Below, piece by piece: positions 16,960 through 26,578 of a stretch of DNA of 64,000 nt. The DNA is from Shewanella litoralis. Lineage in GTDB: Bacteria > Pseudomonadota > Gammaproteobacteria > Enterobacterales > Shewanellaceae. The stretch covers positions 237,382 to 301,381 of the forward strand of contig NZ_WSRZ01000001.1 in assembly GCF_009828585.1 (NCBI RefSeq). The letters are read 5' to 3'. A model generated the notes under the pieces. The model was not told the origin of the DNA. It searched no databases and was given only the letters and a program-made list of their open reading frames with translations. How positions within the stretch are numbered: position 1 is the first letter of the stretch; each line of letters starts with the position of its first letter. A program made the position numbers and the translations under genes.

Positions 16960-17633
16960 GCTTGCACATCCACAAAATACCCAAACCCACGCTTATTTTT
17001 AATCGGTAATATTGCCCCAACCGCTTTGGCTTTTTTACGCACCGACGATAAATGCGCTTCTATGGTATTTTTAGATAAGTGATTAAACGACCCCACCACA
17101 GCCTCGCTGATTTGTTCAGGATTTAACACTTGCTTCGGGTTATTAAATAAATATTCAACTATCTTAAATTCATTTTTAGTCAGGTCGATAAAATGACCAT
17201 TGACCCGCAAAGACTTATTGCTTGTATCAAGGACAAAATCAGCAATATTAATTGTTTTTGCTTGTTGGTTTAACTCACCACGGCGCCCCATGGTAATCAG
17301 CCGCGCTTGTAGCTCATCAAACGAAAATGGTTTGGTTAAATAGTCATCCGCGCCAGACAATAATCCGTTAACACGGTCTTCCGCCTGAGATTTTGCTGAT
17401 AAAATAATGACCTTAGCTTGGTTACCTAGCTTACGGATACTTTTCAATAAGCTAATACCATCGACATTGGGTAGCATTAAATCCAAAATAATAAAGTCAT
17501 ATTGATTAGTGAGCGCCATGCTCAAGCCTTCAGAACCGTCACCTGTTTCATCAACGGTATAGCCCAAATGGTCTAACCCGACCCGAATACCACGGCGAAG
17601 TGCTTCAGAGTCTTCAATTAACAACACTTTCAT
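16956..17633 (-). CDS. OmpR/PhoB-family response regulator of the eptA operon (PmrA/QseB type)
   Basis: The 225-residue regulator has an N-terminal receiver with the acidic pair IEDSE, phosphoacceptor Asp51 in FIILDLMLPNVDG, the Thr/Ser position VIILSAKSQ and Lys in DDYLTKPFSFDEL. The winged-helix DNA-binding domain runs from about 130, with KNEFKIVEYLFNNPKQVLNPEQI and a C-terminal KNKRGFGYFVDV. Members of this family bind as dimers to direct repeats spaced about 11 bp. Exactly such repeats lie upstream of eptA at 19865-19893. Its gene overlaps the kinase and follows dgkA after 84 bases. By context it should control lipid A phosphoethanolamine addition. Confidence 0.92.
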   Translation of the reverse strand: MKVLLIEDSEALRRGIRVGLDHLGYTVDETGDGSEGLSMALTNQYDFIILDLMLPNVDGISLLKSIRKLGNQAKVIILSAKSQAEDRVNGLLSGADDYLTKPFSFDELQARLITMGRRGELNQQAKTINIADFVLDTSNKSLRVNGHFIDLTKNEFKIVEYLFNNPKQVLNPEQISEAVVGSFNHLSKNTIEAHLSSVRKKAKAVGAILPIKNKRGFGYFVDVQA

Positions 17634-17717
17634 TGAGCATCCTTTATCATTTTTATGTTTTATCCATGAAACTAACCACTATTTTTGATACGCCTGTGAT
17701 CAACCATTACTCATGTT

Positions 17718-18128
17718 TTATGGCCATAAAACCGCACACCAAACGATCGCGGCCATTAACATACTCACAAACACAAACGCCGATGAGATGTCCTTGGCCA
17801 AACCTGATAACGTATGAAACTCAAGGCCAATACGATCGACAACCACTTCTATAGCAGTGTTAACCAGTTCGGCAAACAATACAAACAGTAACGCTAAAAC
17901 CAACAGCGCAGTTTGCACCACGGTGATATTTGCCACACATGCAAACACAGTCAATGGCACAAACAACATCAACTCCTGTTGAAATGCCGCCTCGTTACGA
18001 CACATCCACTTTAAGCCATTAAAGGTATGTTTACAGGTATATAGTAATCGCATTAGCCCTTGACGTTTAACCACTATTTTAGGCGATTCAGTAGGTTGAG
18101 CTTTATTTGCCGAGCTTGATGATGTCAT
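17718..18128 (-). CDS. dgkA: Diacylglycerol kinase DgkA
   Basis: The 136-residue small membrane enzyme has three helices, a little longer than the usual ~120 because of a polar N-terminal extension (MTSSSSANKAQPTESPK). Family features are GLKWMCRNEAAFQQELMLFV with its conserved Asn-Glu-Ala-Ala-Phe-Gln-Glu stretch, and VLFAELVNTAIEVVVDRIG with the catalytic Glu and metal-binding Glu/Asn. It phosphorylates diacylglycerol to phosphatidic acid. EptA and LTA-synthase-like enzymes release diacylglycerol when they take headgroups from phospholipids, so its place nine bases after eptA fits a recycling role in one operon. Confidence 0.95.
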   Translation of the reverse strand: MTSSSSANKAQPTESPKIVVKRQGLMRLLYTCKHTFNGLKWMCRNEAAFQQELMLFVPLTVFACVANITVVQTALLVLALLFVLFAELVNTAIEVVVDRIGLEFHTLSGLAKDISSAFVFVSMLMAAIVWCAVLWP

Positions 18129-18137
18129 GGAGCCTTC

Positions 18138-19814
18138 CTAGTTCAATTTACAGTTGCTGGTGATATCTAATTTAGCATCACGCACCGAGGTATTTACGCC
18201 GTAGAGGCCTAACAAGCTGTGAAACAAGTTGTCGTGTGAGTAGCTTACTGTTTGGGCATGCTCGGCAATACATTCACGGTCGACACCTTTTGCTTGGGTA
18301 TAATCTTGCGGCAACCACATAAACCAAGGCACATGTGTTTGCTGGCTAGGCGCAATACTGTAAGGCGTGCCGTGTAAGTACATGCCGCTTTCACCTAATG
18401 ATTCACCATGATCAGACAGGTAAACCAATGCCACGTTATATTTATCTTGATATTGCTCAAGTACCTTAATGGTTTGAGCCAACACAAAATCGGTATAAAC
18501 AATGGTATTGTCGTATACGTTTACAATCTCTTGGTCACTGCAATTTTCAATATCGCTGCGGCTACACGCTGGTGTAAATGATGCTTTATCCGCTGGGTAA
18601 CGTTGCCAGTAAGTTGGCCCATGGCTACCAATAGTATGTAACGCAATAAATTGATTCGCTAACCCTTTACCCGACGCGGCACTAGCCTGTGTATCTTGTT
18701 GTAATTTTTGGGTGAGCTTCTCAACTAATATTTCGTCGTAGCAACTTAAACCATCACACAATGGGTTGTTTTCGCTAGATGAAATGTCAATTTTGTTAAT
18801 CCGCGCGCCAACCGCTTTATCGCCACCATCATTGTCAAACCAGGTCACTTCAACGCCTGCCGCCTTGATGACATCAAGCACGTTATTTTGCGCGTCAGCT
18901 GCTTCACGCTTATAAGTGTCGCGAGTTAAATTTGAGAACATACAAGGCAGTGAATGTGCCGTAGCTGTACCACACGACGACACATCTTGCAGCGCGATAA
19001 TGCCTAGGTTTTCAGTGTATGGGTTAGTATTACGCTGATAACCGTTATAAGCCATGTTTTCGGCTCGTGCAGTTTCGCCGACCACTAACACCATTAAGGT
19101 TGGTTTGTTATTTGCCGTTGGCACCAATTGCGCATCTTCACCGATAGGATTAAAAGTCAGTTTTTCAGTAAAATAGCGTTGCTTAACAAACTTAACGGTA
19201 TTGTAGATATGTGCCGGAATAATCATCTTGTTGAGGTACTTATTATTACGACCTACTGATGCATAATCCTTATAAAAAAACACAATCATTGCACCAATAA
19301 CTGCCAAACCTAATATCACAAATCCAACGCGACGAAACACTGCCTTAGCAAACGAAGCACGGTTGGTCACATTTGTGGCCAGTAACCAAATCGATGGTAG
19401 TACACCAAACACCAGCACATAGCCCACTGAGTATGCATTAATATATGAGAACGCTTCGCCCGAATTGGTCTCAAAAATATTTTCAATCATGCTGTAATCA
19501 AACATCACGTTGTACTTGAGCATCGCGTACATCGCCGCCGATGAGGTCAGTAATAACACAACCATTACGGGCTTAAACACGAATCTAAAAGCAAATAAAC
19601 TGAAGATAACCATAAAGCAGCCACTGAGCAAAATGGCTGGAGAGAGCGAAAATAGCACATGGCCCTCTGTCGATAATTGGTAGATTTTGCGAATAACAGG
19701 GAAGTTTAATACCAGGCCAAAATACACCGCAATAATGAGCGTCATCACCTCATAACTGATGCTTTTGGGGGTAATGCGTGAAAGTGTTTGGGTTAATAAT
19801 TTCAAAATTGCCAC
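18138..19814 (-). CDS. eptA: Lipid A phosphoethanolamine transferase EptA
   Basis: The 558-residue enzyme has five N-terminal helices (about residues 15-185) and a periplasmic sulfatase-fold catalytic domain. Key parts are LVVGETARAENMAYNGYQRNT with the Thr nucleophile, SCGTATAHSLPCMFSNLTRD, VTWFDNDGGDKAVGARI, LHTIGSHGPTYWQRYP and VALVYLSDHGESLGE with metal-binding Asp-His. Cys residues match the disulfides of EptA/MCR. The enzyme moves phosphoethanolamine from phosphatidylethanolamine to lipid A, lowering binding of polymyxin-type peptides. Start GTG 19814 has a weak ribosome site; TTG three codons later is possible. It heads a four-gene run with dgkA and a two-component system. Confidence 0.95.
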   Translation of the reverse strand: MAILKLLTQTLSRITPKSISYEVMTLIIAVYFGLVLNFPVIRKIYQLSTEGHVLFSLSPAILLSGCFMVIFSLFAFRFVFKPVMVVLLLTSSAAMYAMLKYNVMFDYSMIENIFETNSGEAFSYINAYSVGYVLVFGVLPSIWLLATNVTNRASFAKAVFRRVGFVILGLAVIGAMIVFFYKDYASVGRNNKYLNKMIIPAHIYNTVKFVKQRYFTEKLTFNPIGEDAQLVPTANNKPTLMVLVVGETARAENMAYNGYQRNTNPYTENLGIIALQDVSSCGTATAHSLPCMFSNLTRDTYKREAADAQNNVLDVIKAAGVEVTWFDNDGGDKAVGARINKIDISSSENNPLCDGLSCYDEILVEKLTQKLQQDTQASAASGKGLANQFIALHTIGSHGPTYWQRYPADKASFTPACSRSDIENCSDQEIVNVYDNTIVYTDFVLAQTIKVLEQYQDKYNVALVYLSDHGESLGESGMYLHGTPYSIAPSQQTHVPWFMWLPQDYTQAKGVDRECIAEHAQTVSYSHDNLFHSLLGLYGVNTSVRDAKLDITSNCKLN

Positions 19815-19864
19815 TCGCGTTAAACTCGACTGGCGCTGATATTCAATTAAAACACTTAAGATCT

Positions 19865-19893
19865 ACTGAATAAAAACTGAATTATTACTGACT
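19865..19893 (-). promoter_or_regulatory. Three direct repeats at 11-bp period upstream of eptA
   Basis: On the plus strand ACTGAAT begins at 19865 and 19876, and ACTGACT at 19887, so three copies lie exactly 11 bp apart (ATTCAGT on the eptA strand). The last copy ends about 50-80 bases upstream of the eptA start. OmpR/PhoB-family regulators bind tandem half-sites with this period. I infer this is the site of the regulator encoded in the same operon. An overlapping dyad AAAACTGAAT (19873-19882) / ATTCAGTTTT (19900-19909) is also present. Confidence 0.5.
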
Positions 19894-19920
19894 GTAGAAA
19901 TTCAGTTTTCTACGGCAATA

Positions 19921-19954
19921 AAAAAGCCCTTACACAGCAATGTAAGGGCTTAGC
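19921..19954 (-). terminator. Rho-independent terminator after tex
   Basis: A GC-containing stem of about 11 bp (AAGCCCTTACA and its complement TGTAAGGGCTT) encloses a six-base loop. Read on the minus strand it is followed by a run of T. It stands about 45 bases after the tex stop and separates tex from the eptA promoter region. Confidence 0.85.
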
Positions 19955-19999
19955 AATCAATGCATTAAGTTAACTTAACCTTGCATGAGCGTAAATGGA

Positions 20000-22360
20000 T
20001 TATTTCTTCAGTTTGGCAAAAGCATCAGCAAAGGCATTACCCATCGCGGCATTCTGAGCCGGTTTTGCGGGTTTATTTGGCTGCTTTTGCGGTGCGACTG
20101 ACTTAGGTTTACCACTATTAGGCTTGCCACTAAATGACGTCTTTTGTGAACCCGATTTTGCTTGGCCCATTTTAGCAGGCGCTGGCTTTTCATCCAGGCG
20201 CATACTTAAGGCAATGCGGCGACGCTCAACGTCCACTTCCATCACTTTTACTTTTACCACATCGCCGGCTTTCACCACTGTATGAGGGTCGCTCACAAAC
20301 TTGTCGGTTAACGATGAAATGTGCACTAAACCATCTTGATGCACGCCCACATCGACAAAAGCACCAAAGTTAGTCACGTTCGTGACCACACCTTCTAAAA
20401 TCATTTCAAGCTTAAGGTCTTTTAACTCCTCTACACCGTCTTTAAAGTTAGCCGTTTTAAACTCACCACGAGGATCACGACCAGGCTTATCCAGCTCAGC
20501 CAAAATATCGTTAATGGTTGGCACACCAAAGCTTGCGGTGACAAAGTCAGCCGCGTTTATGTCGCGCAATAAATCGCTATTACCAATAAGTTGCGCCACA
20601 GGTTGTTGCTTAGCCGCGGCAATCGCTTCAACTAAACTGTAAGCTTCAGGGTGAACCGATGAGGCATCAAGCGGATTGTCACCATTGCGAATACGCAAGA
20701 AACCGGCGGCTTGCTCAAAGGCTTTTGGGCCAACGCGCGGCACACTCAATACCTGCTTACGATTAGTAAACTGACCATTGGCATCGCGGTAATCAACAAT
20801 ATTTTTTGCGAGGGTTTTATTTAATCCGGCGACTTGAGTCAGTAATGGCGCAGACGCCATATTTAAATCGACACCAACACCGTTTACACAATCTTCGACA
20901 ACGGCTTCAAGTGACTGCGACAACATGCTTTGGCTAACATCATGTTGATATTGGCCAACACCAATCGCTTTAGGCTCAATTTTAACGAGTTCGGCTAATG
21001 GGTCTTGTAAACGACGTGCAATCGATACGGCGCCGCGAATAGACACATCTAAATCCGGAAATTCATTGGCGGCAAATTCAGAAGCAGAATACACCGATGC
21101 ACCAGCTTCGCTCACAATAACTTTGGTTAAGTTAGGTTGTGACTCTTTTACTGCGGCAATGAGCTCACCGGTCAATTTATCGGTTTCACGCGAGCCCGTA
21201 CCATTACCAATCGCGATGATCTCGACCTTATGCATCGCCACTAGGTTACTTAAGGTACGAATTGATTTGTCCCATAAGTTTTGCGGTGCATGCGGGAAAA
21301 TAGTGGTGTGGGCCACCAGCTTGCCAGTGTTATCAACAATCGCCACTTTAACGCCAGTGCGGATCCCAGGGTCTAGGCCCATGGTCGCTTTAGCACCCGC
21401 TGGAGCTGCCATTAATAAGTCGCCTAAATTGCGAGCAAACACTTTAATGGCTTCTTCTTCGGCACTTTCACGCATCTTGGCAATAAACTCAGTTTCCATT
21501 TGCAAGGCGACTTTAATGCGCCAGGTTGAGGTCACTACGGTTTTTAGCCAGGTATCAACGCTAGAGTCAGATAGCACTAACTTAAAGTGCTCGGCAATAA
21601 TCACTTCACAATAGCTGCCTTGACTTGCTTCTGTGTCAGGGTCGGCATTCATCGATAAGCTGAGTACACCTTCATTACGACCACGCAGCATAGCTAAAGC
21701 GCGGTGCGATGGGATTTTACTCATCAGCTCATTGTGTTCAAAATAGTCGCGGAACTTAGCGCCTTCTTTTTCTTTGCCTTTCACCATACGGCTCTCAAGC
21801 ACAGCTTGCTGGCTTAAGTGTTGGCGAACTTTACGTAATAGCTCTGCATCTTCAGCAAAGCGTTCCATTAATATGTAACGTGCACCGTCTAATACCGCTT
21901 TCGCATCAGCAAAACCGGCTTCAGGATTTAAAAATGCTTCAGCTTTGCGGTCTATGTCCAATGTGCGGTCAGCTAATACGGCATCTACCAACGGTTCAAT
22001 GCCCGCTTCGATAGCTATTTGCCCTTTAGTACGGCGCTTAGGTTTATAAGGCAGGTATAAATCTTCAAGACGGGTTTTACTGTCGGCTTCATTAATGGCT
22101 TGCGACAATGCTGGGGTTAATTTGCCTTGCGCTTCAATGCTCGACAACACTACCTGACGGCGATCATGTAATTCACGCAGATAACCTAAACGAGAAAACA
22201 AATTACGCAACTGAGTGTCATCTAAGCCACCAGTGGCTTCTTTACGGTAACGGGCCACAAACGGTACTGTTGCACCATCATCTAAAAGCGCTATGGTCGC
22301 AGTGACCTGTTGCTCACGAACGTTAAGTTCTTGAGCGATAATCTGGGCAATATTATGCAT
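20000..22360 (-). CDS. tex: Transcription accessory protein Tex (RNA-binding S1 protein)
   Basis: The 786-residue cytoplasmic protein has the full Tex layout. The N-terminal helical region starts [19 protein letters not shown] and includes [17 protein letters not shown]. Then come a YqgF-like RNase H fold ([18 protein letters not shown] and [14 protein letters not shown]), helix-hairpin-helix repeats ([14 protein letters not shown] and [21 protein letters not shown]), and an S1 domain at about 650-725 ([26 protein letters not shown]). A Lys/Pro/Gly-rich tail follows. Tex binds nucleic acids and affects transcription and stress tolerance; its molecular role is still partly unclear. It is monocistronic by appearance, closed by a terminator. 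Confidence 0.96.
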   Translation of the reverse strand: MHNIAQIIAQELNVREQQVTATIALLDDGATVPFVARYRKEATGGLDDTQLRNLFSRLGYLRELHDRRQVVLSSIEAQGKLTPALSQAINEADSKTRLEDLYLPYKPKRRTKGQIAIEAGIEPLVDAVLADRTLDIDRKAEAFLNPEAGFADAKAVLDGARYILMERFAEDAELLRKVRQHLSQQAVLESRMVKGKEKEGAKFRDYFEHNELMSKIPSHRALAMLRGRNEGVLSLSMNADPDTEASQGSYCEVIIAEHFKLVLSDSSVDTWLKTVVTSTWRIKVALQMETEFIAKMRESAEEEAIKVFARNLGDLLMAAPAGAKATMGLDPGIRTGVKVAIVDNTGKLVAHTTIFPHAPQNLWDKSIRTLSNLVAMHKVEIIAIGNGTGSRETDKLTGELIAAVKESQPNLTKVIVSEAGASVYSASEFAANEFPDLDVSIRGAVSIARRLQDPLAELVKIEPKAIGVGQYQHDVSQSMLSQSLEAVVEDCVNGVGVDLNMASAPLLTQVAGLNKTLAKNIVDYRDANGQFTNRKQVLSVPRVGPKAFEQAAGFLRIRNGDNPLDASSVHPEAYSLVEAIAAAKQQPVAQLIGNSDLLRDINAADFVTASFGVPTINDILAELDKPGRDPRGEFKTANFKDGVEELKDLKLEMILEGVVTNVTNFGAFVDVGVHQDGLVHISSLTDKFVSDPHTVVKAGDVVKVKVMEVDVERRRIALSMRLDEKPAPAKMGQAKSGSQKTSFSGKPNSGKPKSVAPQKQPNKPAKPAQNAAMGNAFADAFAKLKK

Positions 22361-22462
22361 AGTTGTTCGAATTCGGCATGGTTGAAAATGAAATTACGCT
22401 AAAGATACCATAATCTTTGATAGAGTTTTACGTAGATTGGAAAACAGGCACCGTAACCGCGA

Positions 22463-23398
22463 TTACGAGATCATCATTCGAGCCTTAACATACGCTTTAG
22501 GTGACAGTCCTGTGGTTCGGGTAAAAAAACGGCTGAATGTCGGCATATCAGTAAAACCACATTCATATGCGGTTAATTTAATGTTGCCTTTGTTAATGCC
22601 TAATCGGCTGATAATATAATTCACTTTTACATTATCAATAATGTTTTGTGGCTTTGAATCTAATAACTTTAATTCCCGTTGTAAACTTCTTGGTGCGACA
22701 CTCATGACTTGCGCTAAAGTAGAAAGTGATAACGAATGAGAAGGAATACTATTTGCAGCTGCATTTACTCTTTCTAACTCGCTTATATTTTCTAGCGCTA
22801 AACACTCGCCAATATCATTATCACCTTCAACTTTATTTATGGTGACGCTAAAACAACCATGATTAAATTCAACCCGTTCGAACATATTAATATATTTACT
22901 ATAAAACTCACGTCCGTACGGAAGACAAATTAACATATCATCGGGTTTATCTAATAAAGGTTTAAATATTTCAGCCATACAAAAGTAGATAAACAAGTCA
23001 TCGTATTTAGACGCTCTTTGCTCTGGGCCTCTTGCTGCAACTAGCGTTACGCTTGTGTCGGTAACAATACTTGACCAGGCAAGATCAGAAATGCTGCGAT
23101 AATAATGAGTAAAATCTAATAGATTAAGTGCCGCAGACTTATTAAAATCCAATATCTTAATAGTAAAGGGAATTAATCTTTCCCTGAACACATGTTCTAA
23201 TTCAAAAAAGAAGTACGGATTATTATCTAACGCCTCCATCTCATGTAAAATATTATTAACCGTATAATAATTAATCTTATCTTCATCTGCTAAAAAACGG
23301 ATATGTTGATAATGGTCTGGCACAGAGATACCTTTGTTATCGCAATACTCGATAACCATTTTAGTGTGCAGTGCAGGACGACATTTAAATTTTATCAC
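22463..23398 (-). CDS. AraC family transcriptional regulator divergent from the dms operon
   Basis: The 311-residue protein starts at GTG 23398. The C-terminal AraC-type domain has two helix-turn-helix motifs: LSLSTLAQVMSVAPRSLQRELK and KLTAYECGFTDMPTFSRFFTRTTGLSPKAYVKAR, near residues 220-305. The N-terminal 200 residues resemble the arabinose-binding-domain-like region of the OruR/ArgR-type subgroup (HYYRSISDLAWSSIVTDTSVTLVAARGPEQRA), with no clear ligand. The start codon has a weak ribosome site, so a start a little downstream (ATG giving MVIEYCDNKG) is possible. It is head to head with dmsE across about 180 bases, so control of the dms operon is a reasonable inference, not shown. Its AT-rich codon use looks somewhat different from neighbours. 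Confidence 0.85.
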   Translation of the reverse strand: MIKFKCRPALHTKMVIEYCDNKGISVPDHYQHIRFLADEDKINYYTVNNILHEMEALDNNPYFFFELEHVFRERLIPFTIKILDFNKSAALNLLDFTHYYRSISDLAWSSIVTDTSVTLVAARGPEQRASKYDDLFIYFCMAEIFKPLLDKPDDMLICLPYGREFYSKYINMFERVEFNHGCFSVTINKVEGDNDIGECLALENISELERVNAAANSIPSHSLSLSTLAQVMSVAPRSLQRELKLLDSKPQNIIDNVKVNYIISRLGINKGNIKLTAYECGFTDMPTFSRFFTRTTGLSPKAYVKARMMIS

Positions 23399-23461
23399 GG
23401 GGTGAACTTTGCCTGGTTAATTTACTCTAATTTACATTTTATCTTTTTTGCTATATTGAGC

Positions 23462-23477
23462 ATTGATCTTCATCACA
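23462..23477 (+). promoter_or_regulatory. CRP-like site in the AraC-dmsE intergenic region
   Basis: ATTGATCTTCATCACA matches TGTGA-N6-TCACA with a perfect right half and three of five bases in the left. CRP activates anaerobic respiration genes, including DMSO reduction, in Shewanella oneidensis. The site is about 105 bases before the dmsE start and about 65 from the AraC gene start. Confidence 0.5.
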
Positions 23478-23580
23478 GTTGTCGTTTTATGCCAATTTCT
23501 ACGCATGGTTAACCTCCAAACAGACCTCTAAACTACCTATTACGATATACATCATTTACGTAATTAAGGTAGGAACTCCT

Positions 23581-24528
23581 ATGAACGCATACAAGCAATT
23601 GCTCTTTGCGCTTTCACTGGTCATTTATGGGTGTGCATTCAATGCCGCATCTTCACCCTGGGAACAGCTCGATGCTGACCAACTTGAATCTGTACTCACC
23701 CAAAAATTCGCTGACGGTAACTACTCACCAAAAGGTGCTGACAGCTGCCTAATGTGTCATAAGAAAAGTGCCAAAGTGATGGACATCTTTAATGGCGTTC
23801 ATGGCAATTTAAACAACGCTAAATCACCGATGGCCGGCCTACAATGCGAAGCCTGTCATGGACCGCTCGGTAACCATAACCGCGGTGGTAAAGAACCGAT
23901 GATCCAGTTTGGCCAAAACAGCAAACTGTCTACTCAAACTCAAAATACGGTCTGCCAGGGTTGCCATAACGATGCCAAGCAAATGGCGTGGCATAACAGC
24001 ACTCATAACCTTGAAGATGTGGCTTGTGCCGACTGCCATGTTGTTCACGCCGCAACCGACCCAGTATTAGAAAAACTCACCGTCAATGACACCTGCACCA
24101 ATTGTCATACGCGTGAAAAAGCCGATATGAACAAACGCTCGAGTCACCCAATGAAATGGGACCAAATGACCTGTATCGATTGTCATTCACCACATGGGTC
24201 AATGACCGAAAGCGCGTTAAACAAACCTTCTATTAATGACACATGTTACAGCTGCCATGCTGAAAAACGTGGCCCTGTATTGTGGGAACATGCGCCAGTG
24301 ACCGAAAACTGCATCACGTGCCATAACCCGCACGGTAGCGTTAACGAAAGCATGCTAACCCATCGCGCCCCACAGTTATGTCAGCAATGTCATGCCGATG
24401 ATGGCCATGCCAGTCGTGTGGTGCAACAACCAGGCGTGGACGCCTTTGGTGGCGGTAAAAGTTGTTTAAATTGCCACAGCCAAATCCATGGTTCTAACCA
24501 CCCTGCTGGCAGCACATTGCAGCGTTAA
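23581..24528 (+). CDS. dmsE: Periplasmic decaheme c-type cytochrome DmsE
   Basis: The product has 315 residues from ATG 23581, with AGGTAGGA upstream. It has a signal peptide (about residues 1-25, AFNAASSP cleavage region) and ten CxxCH heme motifs: CLMCH, CEACH, CQGCH, CADCH, CTNCH, CIDCH, CYSCH, CITCH, CQQCH and CLNCH. Count and spacing match the MtrA/DmsE family. DmsE takes electrons from the periplasmic/CymA side and passes them through the DmsF outer-membrane barrel to the surface DMSO reductase. It is the first gene of dmsEFABGH, with the stop overlapping an upstream in-frame ATG of dmsF. The distal Cys-rich architecture is complete. Confidence 0.96.
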   Translation: MNAYKQLLFALSLVIYGCAFNAASSPWEQLDADQLESVLTQKFADGNYSPKGADSCLMCHKKSAKVMDIFNGVHGNLNNAKSPMAGLQCEACHGPLGNHNRGGKEPMIQFGQNSKLSTQTQNTVCQGCHNDAKQMAWHNSTHNLEDVACADCHVVHAATDPVLEKLTVNDTCTNCHTREKADMNKRSSHPMKWDQMTCIDCHSPHGSMTESALNKPSINDTCYSCHAEKRGPVLWEHAPVTENCITCHNPHGSVNESMLTHRAPQLCQQCHADDGHASRVVQQPGVDAFGGGKSCLNCHSQIHGSNHPAGSTLQR

Positions 24529-24542
24529 TGAGGAGTCACACA

Positions 24543-26534
24543 ATGAATTTTAAACTCAATATTATTACCGCCTCATTATTGCTAGCGTCTGCGCCAGTAC
24601 TGTCAGCTAACTTTGCCGTAAGCCAGGCGAATACCACTAAGGTTGAGCAGCAAAACTATCAATGCCAACGCTGTGAGGTTAACTCAGGCTATCGCGGTAA
24701 CGTGAGTGTGGCAGCAGGTTACATTAGCCGTGATGATGTCCATGCGGCGAATGCCTTGGGTACCGACCAGGATGGCTTTGTTGCGACGCCTAATGCTGAC
24801 GTGAAATATCAAAATAATGACGGCTACCAGGCTCACCTTCAAACCCATCAATTAGGTTATGAAAACAGCTTTGCTCAAATGAGCGCTGGTAAACCGGGGT
24901 TATTTACCGTCGACGCCGACTATCAGTTAATCACCACATATCAATCGGGTGATGCGCAAAGCAACTTATATTATGACCAGGGCACGCTCGTCAGCAGCAC
25001 CTTGCCATACGTGTTTGAGCTTTCTCAGCAACGTGAAAAAATTGCTTTGCAAGCTGAAGTGCAACACGACATGTATCAAGGTTATGTACAGTTCGAAACC
25101 GAAGATAAATCGGGCTACACCAATAGCAGTATTATCACACCGAGTCCGGTGAATATCGGCCTAGTGGTTGACTCAACAACAGATTCATTTACCGCAGGCG
25201 CGATATTAAATGGTGCTAACTGGATTACCGAACTCAGCTACTTTGGCAGCCAATATCAAAACAATGCTCAAGATTTAAGCCTCACTTATTTAGACGATGT
25301 CTATGCTGCTGCGCCAGACAATGAAGCACATCAAATCGCATTATCTGGTCAATATCAATTAGACAGCACCGTCATGTCTGGGCGCTTTATTGTCGGCCGG
25401 ATGACTCAAGATGACGATTTAATCTCAATGAACGGTAACCCAATCCAAAATTGGGACGGCGAAATTGAAACCACTGATGCCACCTTAAAAGTGTCGTCAA
25501 TGCTAAGCAGTCGTTTACGTGTCGGTGGTAGCTACGACTACAGCAACCGCGAAAACAACAGCTCTGTATTTGAATTTCTGCAATATACCTTTAATGATTT
25601 AAACGACACATTCAAAGAAAACATCGCCACCGATATTGAACGCTCTACTTATAAGCTCAACGCAAAATATCGTATTAGCCAGGATTACCGCCTACAAGCA
25701 GGTTACGACCGAGAAGAAATAGACAGAAGCTACAGTGCCCGTGAAGAAACCCACGACGACACGTTATGGAGCAAGCTGTCTATTCGTGCTGTAGATAACG
25801 TTATTATTGATATCAAAGCAGAACACAGCAACCGTGATGGATCTGAATACCAAACAGATGAATTAACCTCATCAGAAGAAAACGCCTTAATGCGTAAGTA
25901 TTACCTGGCCAACAGAACCCGAAACAATGTCGAGTTGTCGGTAAACCATACGCCACTCAACTGGCTAAGTGTGGATATCAGCGCTCACTATGCCAAAGAT
26001 GATTATGACGACACCCTCATCGGCTTAACCGAGTCAGAAGATTACGGCGTAAACCTCAATCTTAACCTCAATATTTCTAAGCATGTAAACCTGTATGGTT
26101 TTGCCAGCCAGCAATGGATTAATTCAGCCCAGGCCAGCAGCCAAAGCTACAGCACCGCAGACTGGTATACCGACATTGAAGATGAATTTATCAATATCGG
26201 CACCGGTATTAGCTACGGCGGCTTAATGCAAGACAAGCTGACACTCGGCGCAGACTACCTATTCAGTAACTCAAACAGCGACACCTATATCACCAGTACT
26301 GGCACAACGCCATACGGTGATTATTACTCGTACAACCACAGCACCAGCTTATACGCAAACTACAGCCTTAGTAACGAAATGGCACTAAAGCTCACCTATC
26401 GCTATGAGCGCTATTACGACACCGATGACGCGCAAATGTCGCTTGATGAACCGGCCAGCGTTATCACTTTAGGTGAGTTAAATCATAACTATAACGCCCA
26501 TCAAGTCATGCTGAACTTCAGCTACTTGTTGTAA
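24543..26534 (+). CDS. dmsF: Outer-membrane barrel DmsF (MtrB/PioB family)
   Basis: The product has 663 residues from ATG 24543, with GAGG eight bases upstream; an in-frame ATG at 24528 is less likely. A signal peptide ends near PVLSANFA. The mature N-terminus carries a CxxC pair (C41-QR-C44), the hallmark MtrB motif. The rest is alternating beta-strand sequence rich in Tyr, Asp and Asn, ending in an aromatic/hydrophobic strand HQVMLNFSYLL suited to outer-membrane barrel insertion. By homology to MtrB it forms the porin sheath through which DmsE contacts the external reductase. Length (about 650-700) fits the family. Confidence 0.94.
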   Translation: MNFKLNIITASLLLASAPVLSANFAVSQANTTKVEQQNYQCQRCEVNSGYRGNVSVAAGYISRDDVHAANALGTDQDGFVATPNADVKYQNNDGYQAHLQTHQLGYENSFAQMSAGKPGLFTVDADYQLITTYQSGDAQSNLYYDQGTLVSSTLPYVFELSQQREKIALQAEVQHDMYQGYVQFETEDKSGYTNSSIITPSPVNIGLVVDSTTDSFTAGAILNGANWITELSYFGSQYQNNAQDLSLTYLDDVYAAAPDNEAHQIALSGQYQLDSTVMSGRFIVGRMTQDDDLISMNGNPIQNWDGEIETTDATLKVSSMLSSRLRVGGSYDYSNRENNSSVFEFLQYTFNDLNDTFKENIATDIERSTYKLNAKYRISQDYRLQAGYDREEIDRSYSAREETHDDTLWSKLSIRAVDNVIIDIKAEHSNRDGSEYQTDELTSSEENALMRKYYLANRTRNNVELSVNHTPLNWLSVDISAHYAKDDYDDTLIGLTESEDYGVNLNLNLNISKHVNLYGFASQQWINSAQASSQSYSTADWYTDIEDEFINIGTGISYGGLMQDKLTLGADYLFSNSNSDTYITSTGTTPYGDYYSYNHSTSLYANYSLSNEMALKLTYRYERYYDTDDAQMSLDEPASVITLGELNHNYNAHQVMLNFSYLL

Positions 26535-26578
26535 TCGTTACCAATAACTCAATTTATATATTGCAAGAGGACATCACA

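Noticed and set aside
20382-22305. Plus-strand frames inside tex
   Set aside because: They lie antisense to a well-conserved gene and show no features of their own.
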